IMG/VR virus record: IMGVR_UViG_3300020596_000090
Location: 1-28,110 of that record
Direction: 5' to 3' (one strand)
Length of the DNA: 28,110 nucleotides
Origin: a virus
The notes under the pieces are model-generated. The model was not told the origin of the DNA. It ran no database searches and was given only the letters and a program-made list of their open reading frames with translations. This document shows positions 16,721 to 23,395 of the stretch, piece by piece; position 1 is the first letter of the stretch; every line of letters starts with the position of its first letter. A program made the position numbers and the translations under genes.

Positions 16721-17139
16721 TACAGACCTGCCTTGTAGAGTGCCGGTAAATTCATCGACGGCGCCGCAGCCATCGGTTGCGCGAACTGGCCGCCAGCAAA
16801 GACGCCACGGTCGGCAGCCATCTTTTGTGCGGCGCTCATCGCTTGGCGGTCGCGAAAATCCTGGAGCAGCTGCATCGATTCAGGGGACAGCTGCGCATCC
16901 GGGTGGCCAGGGATGCCGCTCGCTGATGCGGGGACCCGCTGGTAGCTTTGATGGGGGGGCGCGGCGTTCTGTAAGTTGTTGTTGCCAGCCACCTGATGGC
17001 GCGGCGCAGCCGCTTGCCCGAACGCGTGCGCGGCCTGGTTGGCAGCGGGGCTGTACGCTGGAGCGGATGGCGCAGCCGCTTGCCCGAACGACGGCGCGTA
17101 CATGCTGGCGAGATCGGTGCGGCGTTTCAGCATCATCAT
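16720..17139 (-). CDS. Ala/Gln/Pro-rich virion-region protein, 139 aa
   Basis: Not recognised. A low-complexity protein with two FGQAAAP repeats (near 18-25 and 40-47), a helical segment SPESMQLLQDFRDRQAMSAA and short LxxLY-like ends (DLASMYAPS at 9-17, NLPALYKAG near the C-terminus). It starts with three ATG codons in a row at 17139, overlapping the previous TGA (ATGA). Probably an accessory to the ejection proteins. Confidence 0.5.
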   Translation of the reverse strand: MMMLKRRTDLASMYAPSFGQAAAPSAPAYSPAANQAAHAFGQAAAPRHQVAGNNNLQNAAPPHQSYQRVPASASGIPGHPDAQLSPESMQLLQDFRDRQAMSAAQKMAADRGVFAGGQFAQPMAAAPSMNLPALYKAGL

Positions 17140-18536
17140 GGGTAGGCTCCGTAATTAAAGTTGCTCTGCAGCTGCATGCCGCCGCCAGCTGCGCCACCGG
17201 CGGCACCCGCTGCTGCGCCACCGCCCCTAAACGCGCCGCCGCCGTAGAGCATCGCGCCGAGTTGCATCGCTTGGTTTGCGGAGTTCGCAACAGCGGCCTG
17301 GTTCTGCCCTGCGTACGGGACCATGCTCGCGTTGTTTTGCATTGCAGCGCCCGTCATGCCGGCAGCCGCGTTGGCGCCGGCCATTGAGTTCTGGCCCATC
17401 TGCTGCGCCAAGCCCTGGTTTAAGTTCGCAAGGCTGCCGTAGTAGTCCTGCGTCATGCCGCCGAGCGCCGCGCCTGCTGTTGCTGCCTGGCTGCCGAGCT
17501 GCGAGCCTGTGTTGCCGTAGATGCTTGCGAGCTGTGATGCGCCCTGGCCGTAGATGTTTGCGCCAGCCTGGCCCGCGCCATACGCCATCTGGCCGGCCTG
17601 TGATGCGGCGTTGCCAAAAAGGCCTGCAACAGACTGGCCGTTCTGGTTTTGGATCCCGGCGGCAGCCTGGCCGGCGCCATACGCCATATTTCCGGCTTGC
17701 GATGCCGCGTTGCCGTAGAGCCCTGCAAGCTGGCTCTGCGCGCCTAGCGACTGCGCGTCGGCACCGGATGCCGCGCCGTACTCCGAAAGCCTGCGTTGGG
17801 CTGCGTTGTTGTACTCGTTCGATGCGAAATTCTGGCCGTACTCGACAAGTGCTTTCTGAGCCGCTCCGCCAAAGCGGCCACCCTGGGCAGCTTGCGCGGA
17901 GCGCAGAGCGGTCTCGCCTTGGTCAAAGCGAAACTGAAAGCCGGGGTCATTCTGCAGGTTGCCGTACAGACCACCTTGCTGGTCGAGCAGTGTACCGCTG
18001 CGATCGGTGCGACCACCGATGGCGTTGACTCCAGACTGGAGGCCGCTGTTGACCGCACCGATTCCTTGCGCCGCACCACCACCAAGGGACGACAGCGCGC
18101 CAGACTGGCCCTGACCGATAGCGCCAACGCCTGATTCCAGGCCGCTGTTGACCGCGTTGATGCCGTTCGTTGCACCACCGTAGAGCTGCTCAAGACCCGC
18201 ACTCTGGCCTTGACCAATGGCGCCAGCCGCGAGCTGGCCCCCATTGGCGATATCCGCGCGCTGCTGGCCGTATCCCTGGGTCGCAAAGTCTGTCGCGCCG
18301 GCGTAGCCTTGGCCGAGCAAGCCCTGGGTGACCGGCATGGCGCCATACAGCATGCCGTTGGCGAGCTGGGCCGAGCCGGTTTGGTTGTCGATCTGCTGTT
18401 GGATAAGCGCGGCGTTTTGTTCCTGAGCGGCCTTCGCCTCATCCTTCTGCGCGTTATTCGCGTCCATCGTGGCGCCGATGCCGAGACCGAACACACCGCC
18501 TGCGGCCGCACCCAAACCAGACATCAACCAACTCAT
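17136..18536 (-). CDS. Gly/Ala/Gln-rich ejection-type protein with 33-residue repeats, 466 aa
   Basis: A hydrophobic, Gly-rich N-terminus (MSWLMSGLGAAAGGVFGLGIG) could insert into membrane, followed by a helical AQKDEAKAAQEQNAALIQQQ. Two families of 33-residue repeats follow: GAIGQGQS..SGV (two copies near residues 116-181) and AGLYGNAASQAG.MAYGAGQA (two copies plus a partial one, near 260-345). The period is 99 nt in both. 33 = 3 x 11, the hendecad period of membrane-active helices. Position matches P22 gp7/gp20-type ejection proteins. ATG overlaps the collar stop (ATGA). Function is inferred. Confidence 0.65.
   Translation of the reverse strand: MSWLMSGLGAAAGGVFGLGIGATMDANNAQKDEAKAAQEQNAALIQQQIDNQTGSAQLANGMLYGAMPVTQGLLGQGYAGATDFATQGYGQQRADIANGGQLAAGAIGQGQSAGLEQLYGGATNGINAVNSGLESGVGAIGQGQSGALSSLGGGAAQGIGAVNSGLQSGVNAIGGRTDRSGTLLDQQGGLYGNLQNDPGFQFRFDQGETALRSAQAAQGGRFGGAAQKALVEYGQNFASNEYNNAAQRRLSEYGAASGADAQSLGAQSQLAGLYGNAASQAGNMAYGAGQAAAGIQNQNGQSVAGLFGNAASQAGQMAYGAGQAGANIYGQGASQLASIYGNTGSQLGSQAATAGAALGGMTQDYYGSLANLNQGLAQQMGQNSMAGANAAAGMTGAAMQNNASMVPYAGQNQAAVANSANQAMQLGAMLYGGGAFRGGGAAAGAAGGAAGGGMQLQSNFNYGAYP
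17562..17735 (-). repeat. 99-nt repeat pair in the ejection-type gene
   Basis: Copies at about 17562-17637 and 17661-17735 are 99 nt apart, with roughly one mismatch in four. A second pair in the same gene (for example GCCGCTGTTGACCGC at 18042 and 18141) has the same 99-nt period. Confidence 0.8.
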
Positions 18537-18862
18537 GAGACCCTCACAAAAAAGTAGACGCCCGCCATAACGGTCGCCATATTCGGAAGCGCGAACGTGG
18601 TGACGCCGTCACCGGCGCCGAAGGTTGTGCCGACGATCGCAAACAGCTGCGCATAGGTTGTGCGCGAGACGTTGGAGCCGTCGGCGAGAAGCTCGCCGGG
18701 GCGCGGCGCCGCGATGGTGGAGACACGAAAGTCGCCCGGTTGCGGCGCCGTCTTATCGACGACCGCAACAAGCGAGCGCAGCCATTCGAGGAAGCGATCG
18801 CTAAACGTAGCGTCACGCCCTGCTAGCGCCGAGAGGCGCTGATCGAAGACCTCGGTTCTCAC
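18533..18862 (-). CDS. Phage tail collar-domain protein, 109 aa
   Basis: Residues about 49-95 read APRPGELLADGSNVSR, TYAQLFAIVGTTFGAGDG and TTFALPNM. This is the Phage_Tail_Collar pattern (Pro-Gly-x2-LxxDGxxxxRxxYxxLFxxIGxxxGxGDGxxTFxLPN). Such domains cap or shape tail tips and fibres. The first 48 residues are a helix that could dock to the tail hub. In P22 the needle gene occupies this slot after gp10, so this may be the tail-tip plug, by position only. GTG overlaps the gp10-like stop (GTGA). Confidence 0.8.
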   Translation of the reverse strand: MRTEVFDQRLSALAGRDATFSDRFLEWLRSLVAVVDKTAPQPGDFRVSTIAAPRPGELLADGSNVSRTTYAQLFAIVGTTFGAGDGVTTFALPNMATVMAGVYFFVRVS

Positions 18863-20289
18863 AACCCCATCTCCAGACGCGCGCGAATGCTTTCCAGCGC
18901 GACGCGACCAGTGGAGAGGAATGTCAGCCTACGCGTGCGTCGGTGGAACGAGCCGCAACGGTGGAAGCGCTTGCGCTGGTCCGACATCGGGCGCGTGCCG
19001 TGCGAGTAAAACGTCACACCGCCGTCATCGCTGGTTTCGTACTCAACCGTGGGGACCGGAGTGAGATCGCCGAAATCGATTCCGTAGATAGCAGTTGCTG
19101 CGACAAGCTCGAGCTCGAACTCAAAGAGGCGATGACCGCCGCCGTCCTGGGGGGGCAGCACAATGGTGCGCGGGAGGCTAACGGCATTGCCGCCGACTGT
19201 CTCTCCAGTAAGAAACGTATCACCTGAGAGCCCCGACAGCCCCGACGTAAGCCCAGTGGTGCCTATGTAGTTTACGCCAACCCAGACCTGGTCGGTATGA
19301 CTGATCGGATTTGTGAGATTGCCACCACCAACAATGTTGATCGAGCCAGCAAGGGCGGGAGTGAGGCGATGCCACGCGCCGTTGGTGATCGAGTAAACGA
19401 GCTGGCGCGTGCTCTGGTTTGTATGCGGCACGTAGAACGTCTGTCCGCGGTAGAAGTACGTGGTTCCGAACGATGAGTTTTTATTCAGCGCCCCCAGGTC
19501 GCGCTCAACCCAGTCGGACGAAATAAGCTGGGCCTGGTAGCCAACAAGGGCATAGACGCGACCGGCTTTGCCTACGAAATAGGCGACACCATCGACGTCT
19601 GCGACACACCCCATGACGCCGACCTTTTCAACGCCAGGCGACGAACGAACAAACGGGAACGCCGCGGCGCCTGCGTTGTACCAAAACTCTATGTGATCGC
19701 GCCCAAACAGCACGAGCTTCTGGCCAATCGACTTCACGTCGTAGAGCTCGTCAGGCATCGCGTCGAACGTGCTGTAGTTTAGAGCCCCCCACGTGGTCGC
19801 GTCATCGAGGTCGGAGACGTAAAACTCGTCGGTACCAGGTCGGATCGCTATAACGTACCCGTCCTGCGACGTGCAGCGGCCGAGTGTTTGGGGAGTCGTG
19901 ACTGAGGTCACCGCTGACGTTGTCGCGACGTAGTGGCTGCCGGCGCCGTTGCACAAAAAGATCCGACCAGGGCCTGCGCCCGTCATGTACCAGAATCCCG
20001 AAGAAACGTTGCCAATGCTGATGGCCGAGTTTTGGCCGTCGAAGGCGTAAAGGGTCGCGTTGCGAACGTACCAAACCAGGCCGCTGTGGATGACGACACC
20101 GGTGATTTGACCAGAGCCCCCGGAGAGCGCCCCGGTGGGCATCAACGCGTTTTCAATATAAAACGGCCTCACCGATCCCGGCGGCGATTTCACGACCATC
20201 AGGTTCACGAGCTCGACGTCTGAGATAAACGGCGTGCGGGCCTCGCCAGCCGAGACACTGAGCGGCAACTCTGTGTAGTTGTCGCTCAT
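18859..20289 (-). CDS. P22 gp10-like tail hub (packaged DNA stabilisation), 476 aa
   Basis: Closely matches the P22 gp10 family in length (about 470 residues) and character. It has an N-terminal strand TELPLSVSAGEARTPF, then IENALMPTGAL and a beta-propeller-like repeat of W/Y-rich strands, with IGQKLVLFGRDHIEFWYNAG followed by PFVRSSPGVEKVGVMG near residue 220. In P22 this protein, with gp4, forms the tail hub and seals the packaged DNA. The following collar gene and preceding gp4-like gene support the role. It starts with ATG sharing a base with the previous stop (TGATG). Confidence 0.85.
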   Translation of the reverse strand: MSDNYTELPLSVSAGEARTPFISDVELVNLMVVKSPPGSVRPFYIENALMPTGALSGGSGQITGVVIHSGLVWYVRNATLYAFDGQNSAISIGNVSSGFWYMTGAGPGRIFLCNGAGSHYVATTSAVTSVTTPQTLGRCTSQDGYVIAIRPGTDEFYVSDLDDATTWGALNYSTFDAMPDELYDVKSIGQKLVLFGRDHIEFWYNAGAAAFPFVRSSPGVEKVGVMGCVADVDGVAYFVGKAGRVYALVGYQAQLISSDWVERDLGALNKNSSFGTTYFYRGQTFYVPHTNQSTRQLVYSITNGAWHRLTPALAGSINIVGGGNLTNPISHTDQVWVGVNYIGTTGLTSGLSGLSGDTFLTGETVGGNAVSLPRTIVLPPQDGGGHRLFEFELELVAATAIYGIDFGDLTPVPTVEYETSDDGGVTFYSHGTRPMSDQRKRFHRCGSFHRRTRRLTFLSTGRVALESIRARLEMGL

Positions 20290-20642
20290 CAGTAGTACGT
20301 CGCTCGAACCGGATCTTCGCCACGTCGACCGCTGTACTGACGGTTGAGATCAAACTCGGCACGCCGCTGCGCGCGCTCGAAATCAACGCGTCGCTCGAGC
20401 GAGAGGCCAAACGCCGGGCACAAATAAAACGCGACGTAATCGCGCAGCTGTTGCTGCGCCTCATCGGGAATGCTGCCGATATCAAACGGGGCGAGACTGA
20501 TCTTCGATAGGCGCAGGTATGCGCGATCGATCTCAGCCTCCGCCAAAGACTGGTCCGCCGCTGCTGGCGTCTGCGAGGCAGCGACAACCGAGAGATACCT
20601 GAGCACCTCTGTGGCCAGCTGTGCCTTGGTCATATCCGCCAT
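20289..20642 (-). CDS. P22 gp4-like tail accessory (head-tail adaptor), 117 aa
   Basis: A helical protein with the adaptor pattern TKAQLATEVLRYLSVV, then EAEIDRAYLRLSKISL, IPDEAQQQLRDYVAFYLCPAFG and a basic C-terminal helix. P22 gp4 is longer (about 166 residues) but has the same layout of helices around IP and LA..pefG. It should bind beneath the portal ring and receive the gp10-like hub. GGGGGT precedes the ATG. It is 18 nt downstream of the AT-hook gene. Function assigned by family resemblance and neighbour. Confidence 0.75.
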   Translation of the reverse strand: MADMTKAQLATEVLRYLSVVAASQTPAAADQSLAEAEIDRAYLRLSKISLAPFDIGSIPDEAQQQLRDYVAFYLCPAFGLSLERRVDFERAQRRAEFDLNRQYSGRRGEDPVRATYY

Positions 20643-20660
20643 CGCAGACCCCCAAACGGA

Positions 20661-21206
20661 TTACAGCTTGCGCGGACGACCCGGCCCGCGCTTCACGGCC
20701 ACATCGAGCCTTGGAACGACGTTGCCAAAGTCGTCGACATCGGCGTCGTCATCATCGGACGCGAGCGCCTCGGGGGCCGCGACCCCTTCGACCTCTTCGA
20801 ACGACGGCAAACAGCGCAGCTTGTGCGCAAGCTCTGGGCTGTCGACAAACACGACCTGCCCCGTCCAAAAAGTCTTGCCCCACAACGTACGACTGTCAGG
20901 ACTCGGCACCGCAACAACCGTCGGCGGACCGCCCATCTGTGTGCGCCCATCCATCGTCAGCTCGGGCGCATTGGGGTTCTCGTGGACCAGCTCACCCGAG
21001 GCGTCGACGACTGCCTCGCCGTTTGCGCCGATTGAGGCAACGTTGCGGCCCTTTCGCAGAATGGTGGGATGATGCTCAAAAAACACATCGGTGCCGAGAT
21101 AGCGAAACGAGCCAGGACCCTTTTTGTACCGTGCAACACGGCCCTTCCGGGACTTGTTTTCGTCGTCGCGATTAAGGATCGGACCTTGAGCGTAATAAAT
21201 CATCAT
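20661..21206 (-). CDS. Hypothetical protein with C-terminal AT-hook, 181 aa
   Basis: Not recognised as a family. A basic N-terminus (ENKSRKGRVARYKKGPG) leads to a beta-rich middle (EHHPTILRKGRNVASIGANG, PTVVAVPSPD, GKTFWTGQVVFVD). An acidic stretch DDDDADVDD then precedes a final KRGPGRPRKL, whose GRPRK core matches the AT-hook minor-groove motif. It sits between the coat and the tail adaptor. A capsid-interior DNA contact is one possibility. AGGTGGG gives starts at either of two tandem ATGs (21206 or 21203). Function unknown. Confidence 0.6.
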   Translation of the reverse strand: MMIYYAQGPILNRDDENKSRKGRVARYKKGPGSFRYLGTDVFFEHHPTILRKGRNVASIGANGEAVVDASGELVHENPNAPELTMDGRTQMGGPPTVVAVPSPDSRTLWGKTFWTGQVVFVDSPELAHKLRCLPSFEEVEGVAAPEALASDDDDADVDDFGNVVPRLDVAVKRGPGRPRKL

Positions 21207-21224
21207 CCCACCTAATTCTGTTGG

Positions 21225-22331
21225 TTAGTCAGCGGCAGCGGACACGAAGACCGTGCCGGTGCCGATCTGGACGCTGTTGAACGAAGCCTTTGCGCAACCC
21301 CGAATCTCGGCAACGGCAACGCCGCGACGATTTTCGTAGTCGAACTCGTCCGTCTTAACTTTCATACGGTCGCCCCAGGCCAAAAACAGCGACTGCGCGC
21401 CGACCAAGAACGCAGCTTCGACCGGGGTCGTGCCGCTTGCGCCGACATTGCCGAGATGCGCGCCGCCACTTGCGACAGCGCGGTCAAGCTCGGGGACTTC
21501 CTTGCAGATCACATTGCCGATCTTAAGGTCATCAGCCGAGAAGATCGGGTTGTCATCGCCACGCATACCAGCGCTGGCCTGCACGGTTTCAAAGTTTGCA
21601 GACAGGTCCCGGAAAGGAAGCGAGCCCATGAGCAGGACAAACTGCTCCGAGCCTGCGCGCGAACCCTTCGACACCAACGGCCGCATATTCGGCGACGCCG
21701 ACTGACATACACGCTTGATCAAGCGCACGATGTTTTGATGCATATCGTCGTTGGTGCCGTCGATGGTCGCAAGGTCCGTCGCGTGAACGCCGGAGTAGTT
21801 GGACTTCGCCGTACCGTAAAGGATCCGCTCATTCGTCGTCGCTGGGTTATTGGCGGCCGCCCACGCATTGCGCTCGGTGGCCGTTGCGGCAGCGTAAGTC
21901 GTGGTGCCGTCAACGTGGGGCGAGAGCCAGCGCGCGATAAACAAGTCGCGCAACTTTTCCATGTTCCACTGCCGAAGCATGACACGAGCGGCTTGCAACA
22001 GGTCGATCTTCGTCTTGATCTTCTCAAAGCGGCCGACAATGACGGCGTTTCGGATCTGATCGACGAAGACTTTTTGCCCGTAGTTGCCGAGGGCCTCCTC
22101 GTTACCCGTCAGGGTCGAATCACCCGTGACACCGTTACCGGTGAGGCGAGTGACAAACGAGAAGGTGACCGAATCACCGGCCTCCTTCATCAGCTCTTCT
22201 TTGACCTGGATGGCCGCGTTTGCGTCCGTGCCCATTAGCGCCTTGAACGGATTCATACGAACATACTCGTAGAATTCGTCGTCAGCCCACTGCGAAACTC
22301 GATTCGTTGTATGTACCGCTATATCTGCCAT
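21225..22331 (-). CDS. Major capsid protein, N4-gp56/DUF4043 type, 368 aa
   Basis: Coat protein of the HK97 fold in the DUF4043/N4-gp56 group. Marks include NPFKALMG, an EELMKEAGDSVTFSFV strand, LTGNEEALGNYGQKVFVDQIRNAV (residues about 74-97), RQWNMEKLRD and a C-terminal FDYENRRGVAV. Length is typical. It is directly downstream of the scaffold, as usual. AGAGG lies about 8 nt before the ATG, inside a hairpin loop. It pairs with P22-like portal and hub proteins rather than a P22-type coat. Confidence 0.88.
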   Translation of the reverse strand: MADIAVHTTNRVSQWADDEFYEYVRMNPFKALMGTDANAAIQVKEELMKEAGDSVTFSFVTRLTGNGVTGDSTLTGNEEALGNYGQKVFVDQIRNAVIVGRFEKIKTKIDLLQAARVMLRQWNMEKLRDLFIARWLSPHVDGTTTYAAATATERNAWAAANNPATTNERILYGTAKSNYSGVHATDLATIDGTNDDMHQNIVRLIKRVCQSASPNMRPLVSKGSRAGSEQFVLLMGSLPFRDLSANFETVQASAGMRGDDNPIFSADDLKIGNVICKEVPELDRAVASGGAHLGNVGASGTTPVEAAFLVGAQSLFLAWGDRMKVKTDEFDYENRRGVAVAEIRGCAKASFNSVQIGTGTVFVSAAAD

Positions 22332-22333
22332 AA

Positions 22334-22349
22334 CCGACCTCTTTGTCGG
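22334..22349 (-). other. Hairpin with the coat gene's ribosome site in its loop
   Basis: On the minus strand CCGAC-AAAGAG-GTCGG-TT-ATG forms a 5-bp stem whose loop holds most of the AGAGG ribosome site, 2 nt before the start. Confidence 0.5.
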
Positions 22350-22362
22350 CGATAGCGGACAC

Positions 22363-23244
22363 TCAGCCTAGGATTTCGTCCATGGACCGAGGACCCGCAA
22401 ACGCCGCTCTGCTCGCCGCTCCGCCGCTTCCGCGACTGCTTGCGATGGATTTGGGTGTTTGGGTCGGTCGCGCGGAAGGTCCATCGCCACTCTGGCCAGA
22501 CTGCTCTGCTTCCCACTTTGCCCGTAGCTGCTTTTCGAAGTCGTCGAGACTCGACACACCCTGCAGACGCTTGGCCGTACGGGCCGTTTCGGCTGCAAAG
22601 AGTACCGGGTTGCGATAACTAGGATGACGGCCGTCCGCGATAGCGTTAAACTCGGCAACAAGTTGCGGGTTCTGTTGGGCCAATTGGCCAAACAGAGCAA
22701 GCAGCTCTTTGCCGTCTTCGTGCGCTGCCTCGTACGACTCTTGAGCGTCTGCGATCCGTTCACGTCGGAACATCACGCGTTGCTCTTCGAGCCTCGCCTC
22801 GACCGTCTTGCCGCGCTCGTCAGCTACGCGTCGCGCGTAGGCCGCCGGGTCAGCATAAAAGTCAGCCGAGTCGTCCTTCGGGGTGTCGATGGGTGCTGGA
22901 ACTGCAGGCCGTTGCTGCATGGCCTGCATCTGGCCGGTGAGCTGGGCGAGTTGCCTCTCGAGCTCCCGACTACGCTTATCGCGCTCACGTGCCTCTTTGC
23001 GAGACGCACCTAGCGCTTTACGGAGGCCTGCCGTGTTCAGCTCGGCGGGTTCGTTGTCTTGGTCGACCCCATCGTCGTGTTCCATCCCGGAACGGGCGGT
23101 CGTGCTTTGCTCAAGTCGCTCATCAGAAACGTCAAGCTTTTCGGCCGATGTGGCGTCGGGCTTTTCGCTGGACTGAGGGGCATCCTCGAGGGTGGGCCTC
23201 GACTTGATGGGTGAATCGCTCAAAATCGAATCCATCGATCTCAC
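22363..23244 (-). CDS. Capsid scaffolding protein, 293 aa
   Basis: A highly charged, disordered N-terminal 70 residues precede a long coiled coil (LRKALGASRKEARERDKRSR, LERQLAQLTGQMQ). A helical middle and a Ser/Gly-rich tail follow, ending RSMDEILG. This is the profile of phage scaffolds, which assemble the coat and are then lost. It lies directly upstream of the coat. N- and C-termini carry near-copies of one motif, RSMD[SE]IL. The GTG at 23244 has GGAGAGG 7 nt upstream; an in-frame ATG at 23235 is possible. First gene of the late minus operon. Confidence 0.78.
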   Translation of the reverse strand: MRSMDSILSDSPIKSRPTLEDAPQSSEKPDATSAEKLDVSDERLEQSTTARSGMEHDDGVDQDNEPAELNTAGLRKALGASRKEARERDKRSRELERQLAQLTGQMQAMQQRPAVPAPIDTPKDDSADFYADPAAYARRVADERGKTVEARLEEQRVMFRRERIADAQESYEAAHEDGKELLALFGQLAQQNPQLVAEFNAIADGRHPSYRNPVLFAAETARTAKRLQGVSSLDDFEKQLRAKWEAEQSGQSGDGPSARPTQTPKSIASSRGSGGAASRAAFAGPRSMDEILG

Positions 23245-23322
23245 GCGGTTACCTCTCCAAAACGCCCATCACGGGCGGCGCATCGGTTTTTATCCATCAC
23301 ACGCGCAACGGACAGCTGATGC

Positions 23323-23342
23323 ATGTCAACAAGTGTTGACAT
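23323..23342. promoter_or_regulatory. Palindrome 1 in the portal/scaffold divergent gap
   Basis: ATGTCAACA-AG-TGTTGACAT is a perfect inverted repeat (9-bp arms, 2-nt spacer). It holds TTGACA on both strands, but no matching -10 box is in place. Best read as an operator for a dimeric regulator. Confidence 0.7.
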
Positions 23343-23356
23343 ATGGTACGGACGAC

Positions 23357-23374
23357 TGTCAACAAACGTTGACA
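23357..23374. promoter_or_regulatory. Palindrome 2 in the portal/scaffold divergent gap
   Basis: TGTCAAC-AAAC-GTTGACA is a perfect inverted repeat (7-bp arms) with the same half-site TGTCAAC as the first. Centres are 33 bp apart, about three helical turns, so both sites face the same side of the DNA. It lies 21 bp before the portal start. Confidence 0.75.
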
Positions 23375-23395
23375 ACTTCCGTTGGGGGGTTACGC

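Noticed and set aside
23336-23391. Promoters using TTGACA inside the palindromes
   Set aside because: At 16-18 nt spacing neither strand offers a TATAAT-like hexamer, so operator is the better reading.
23192-23395. Longer portal reading from 23192
   Set aside because: It would overlap the scaffold gene and include both palindromes. A GGGGGG ribosome site supports the ATG at 23396.
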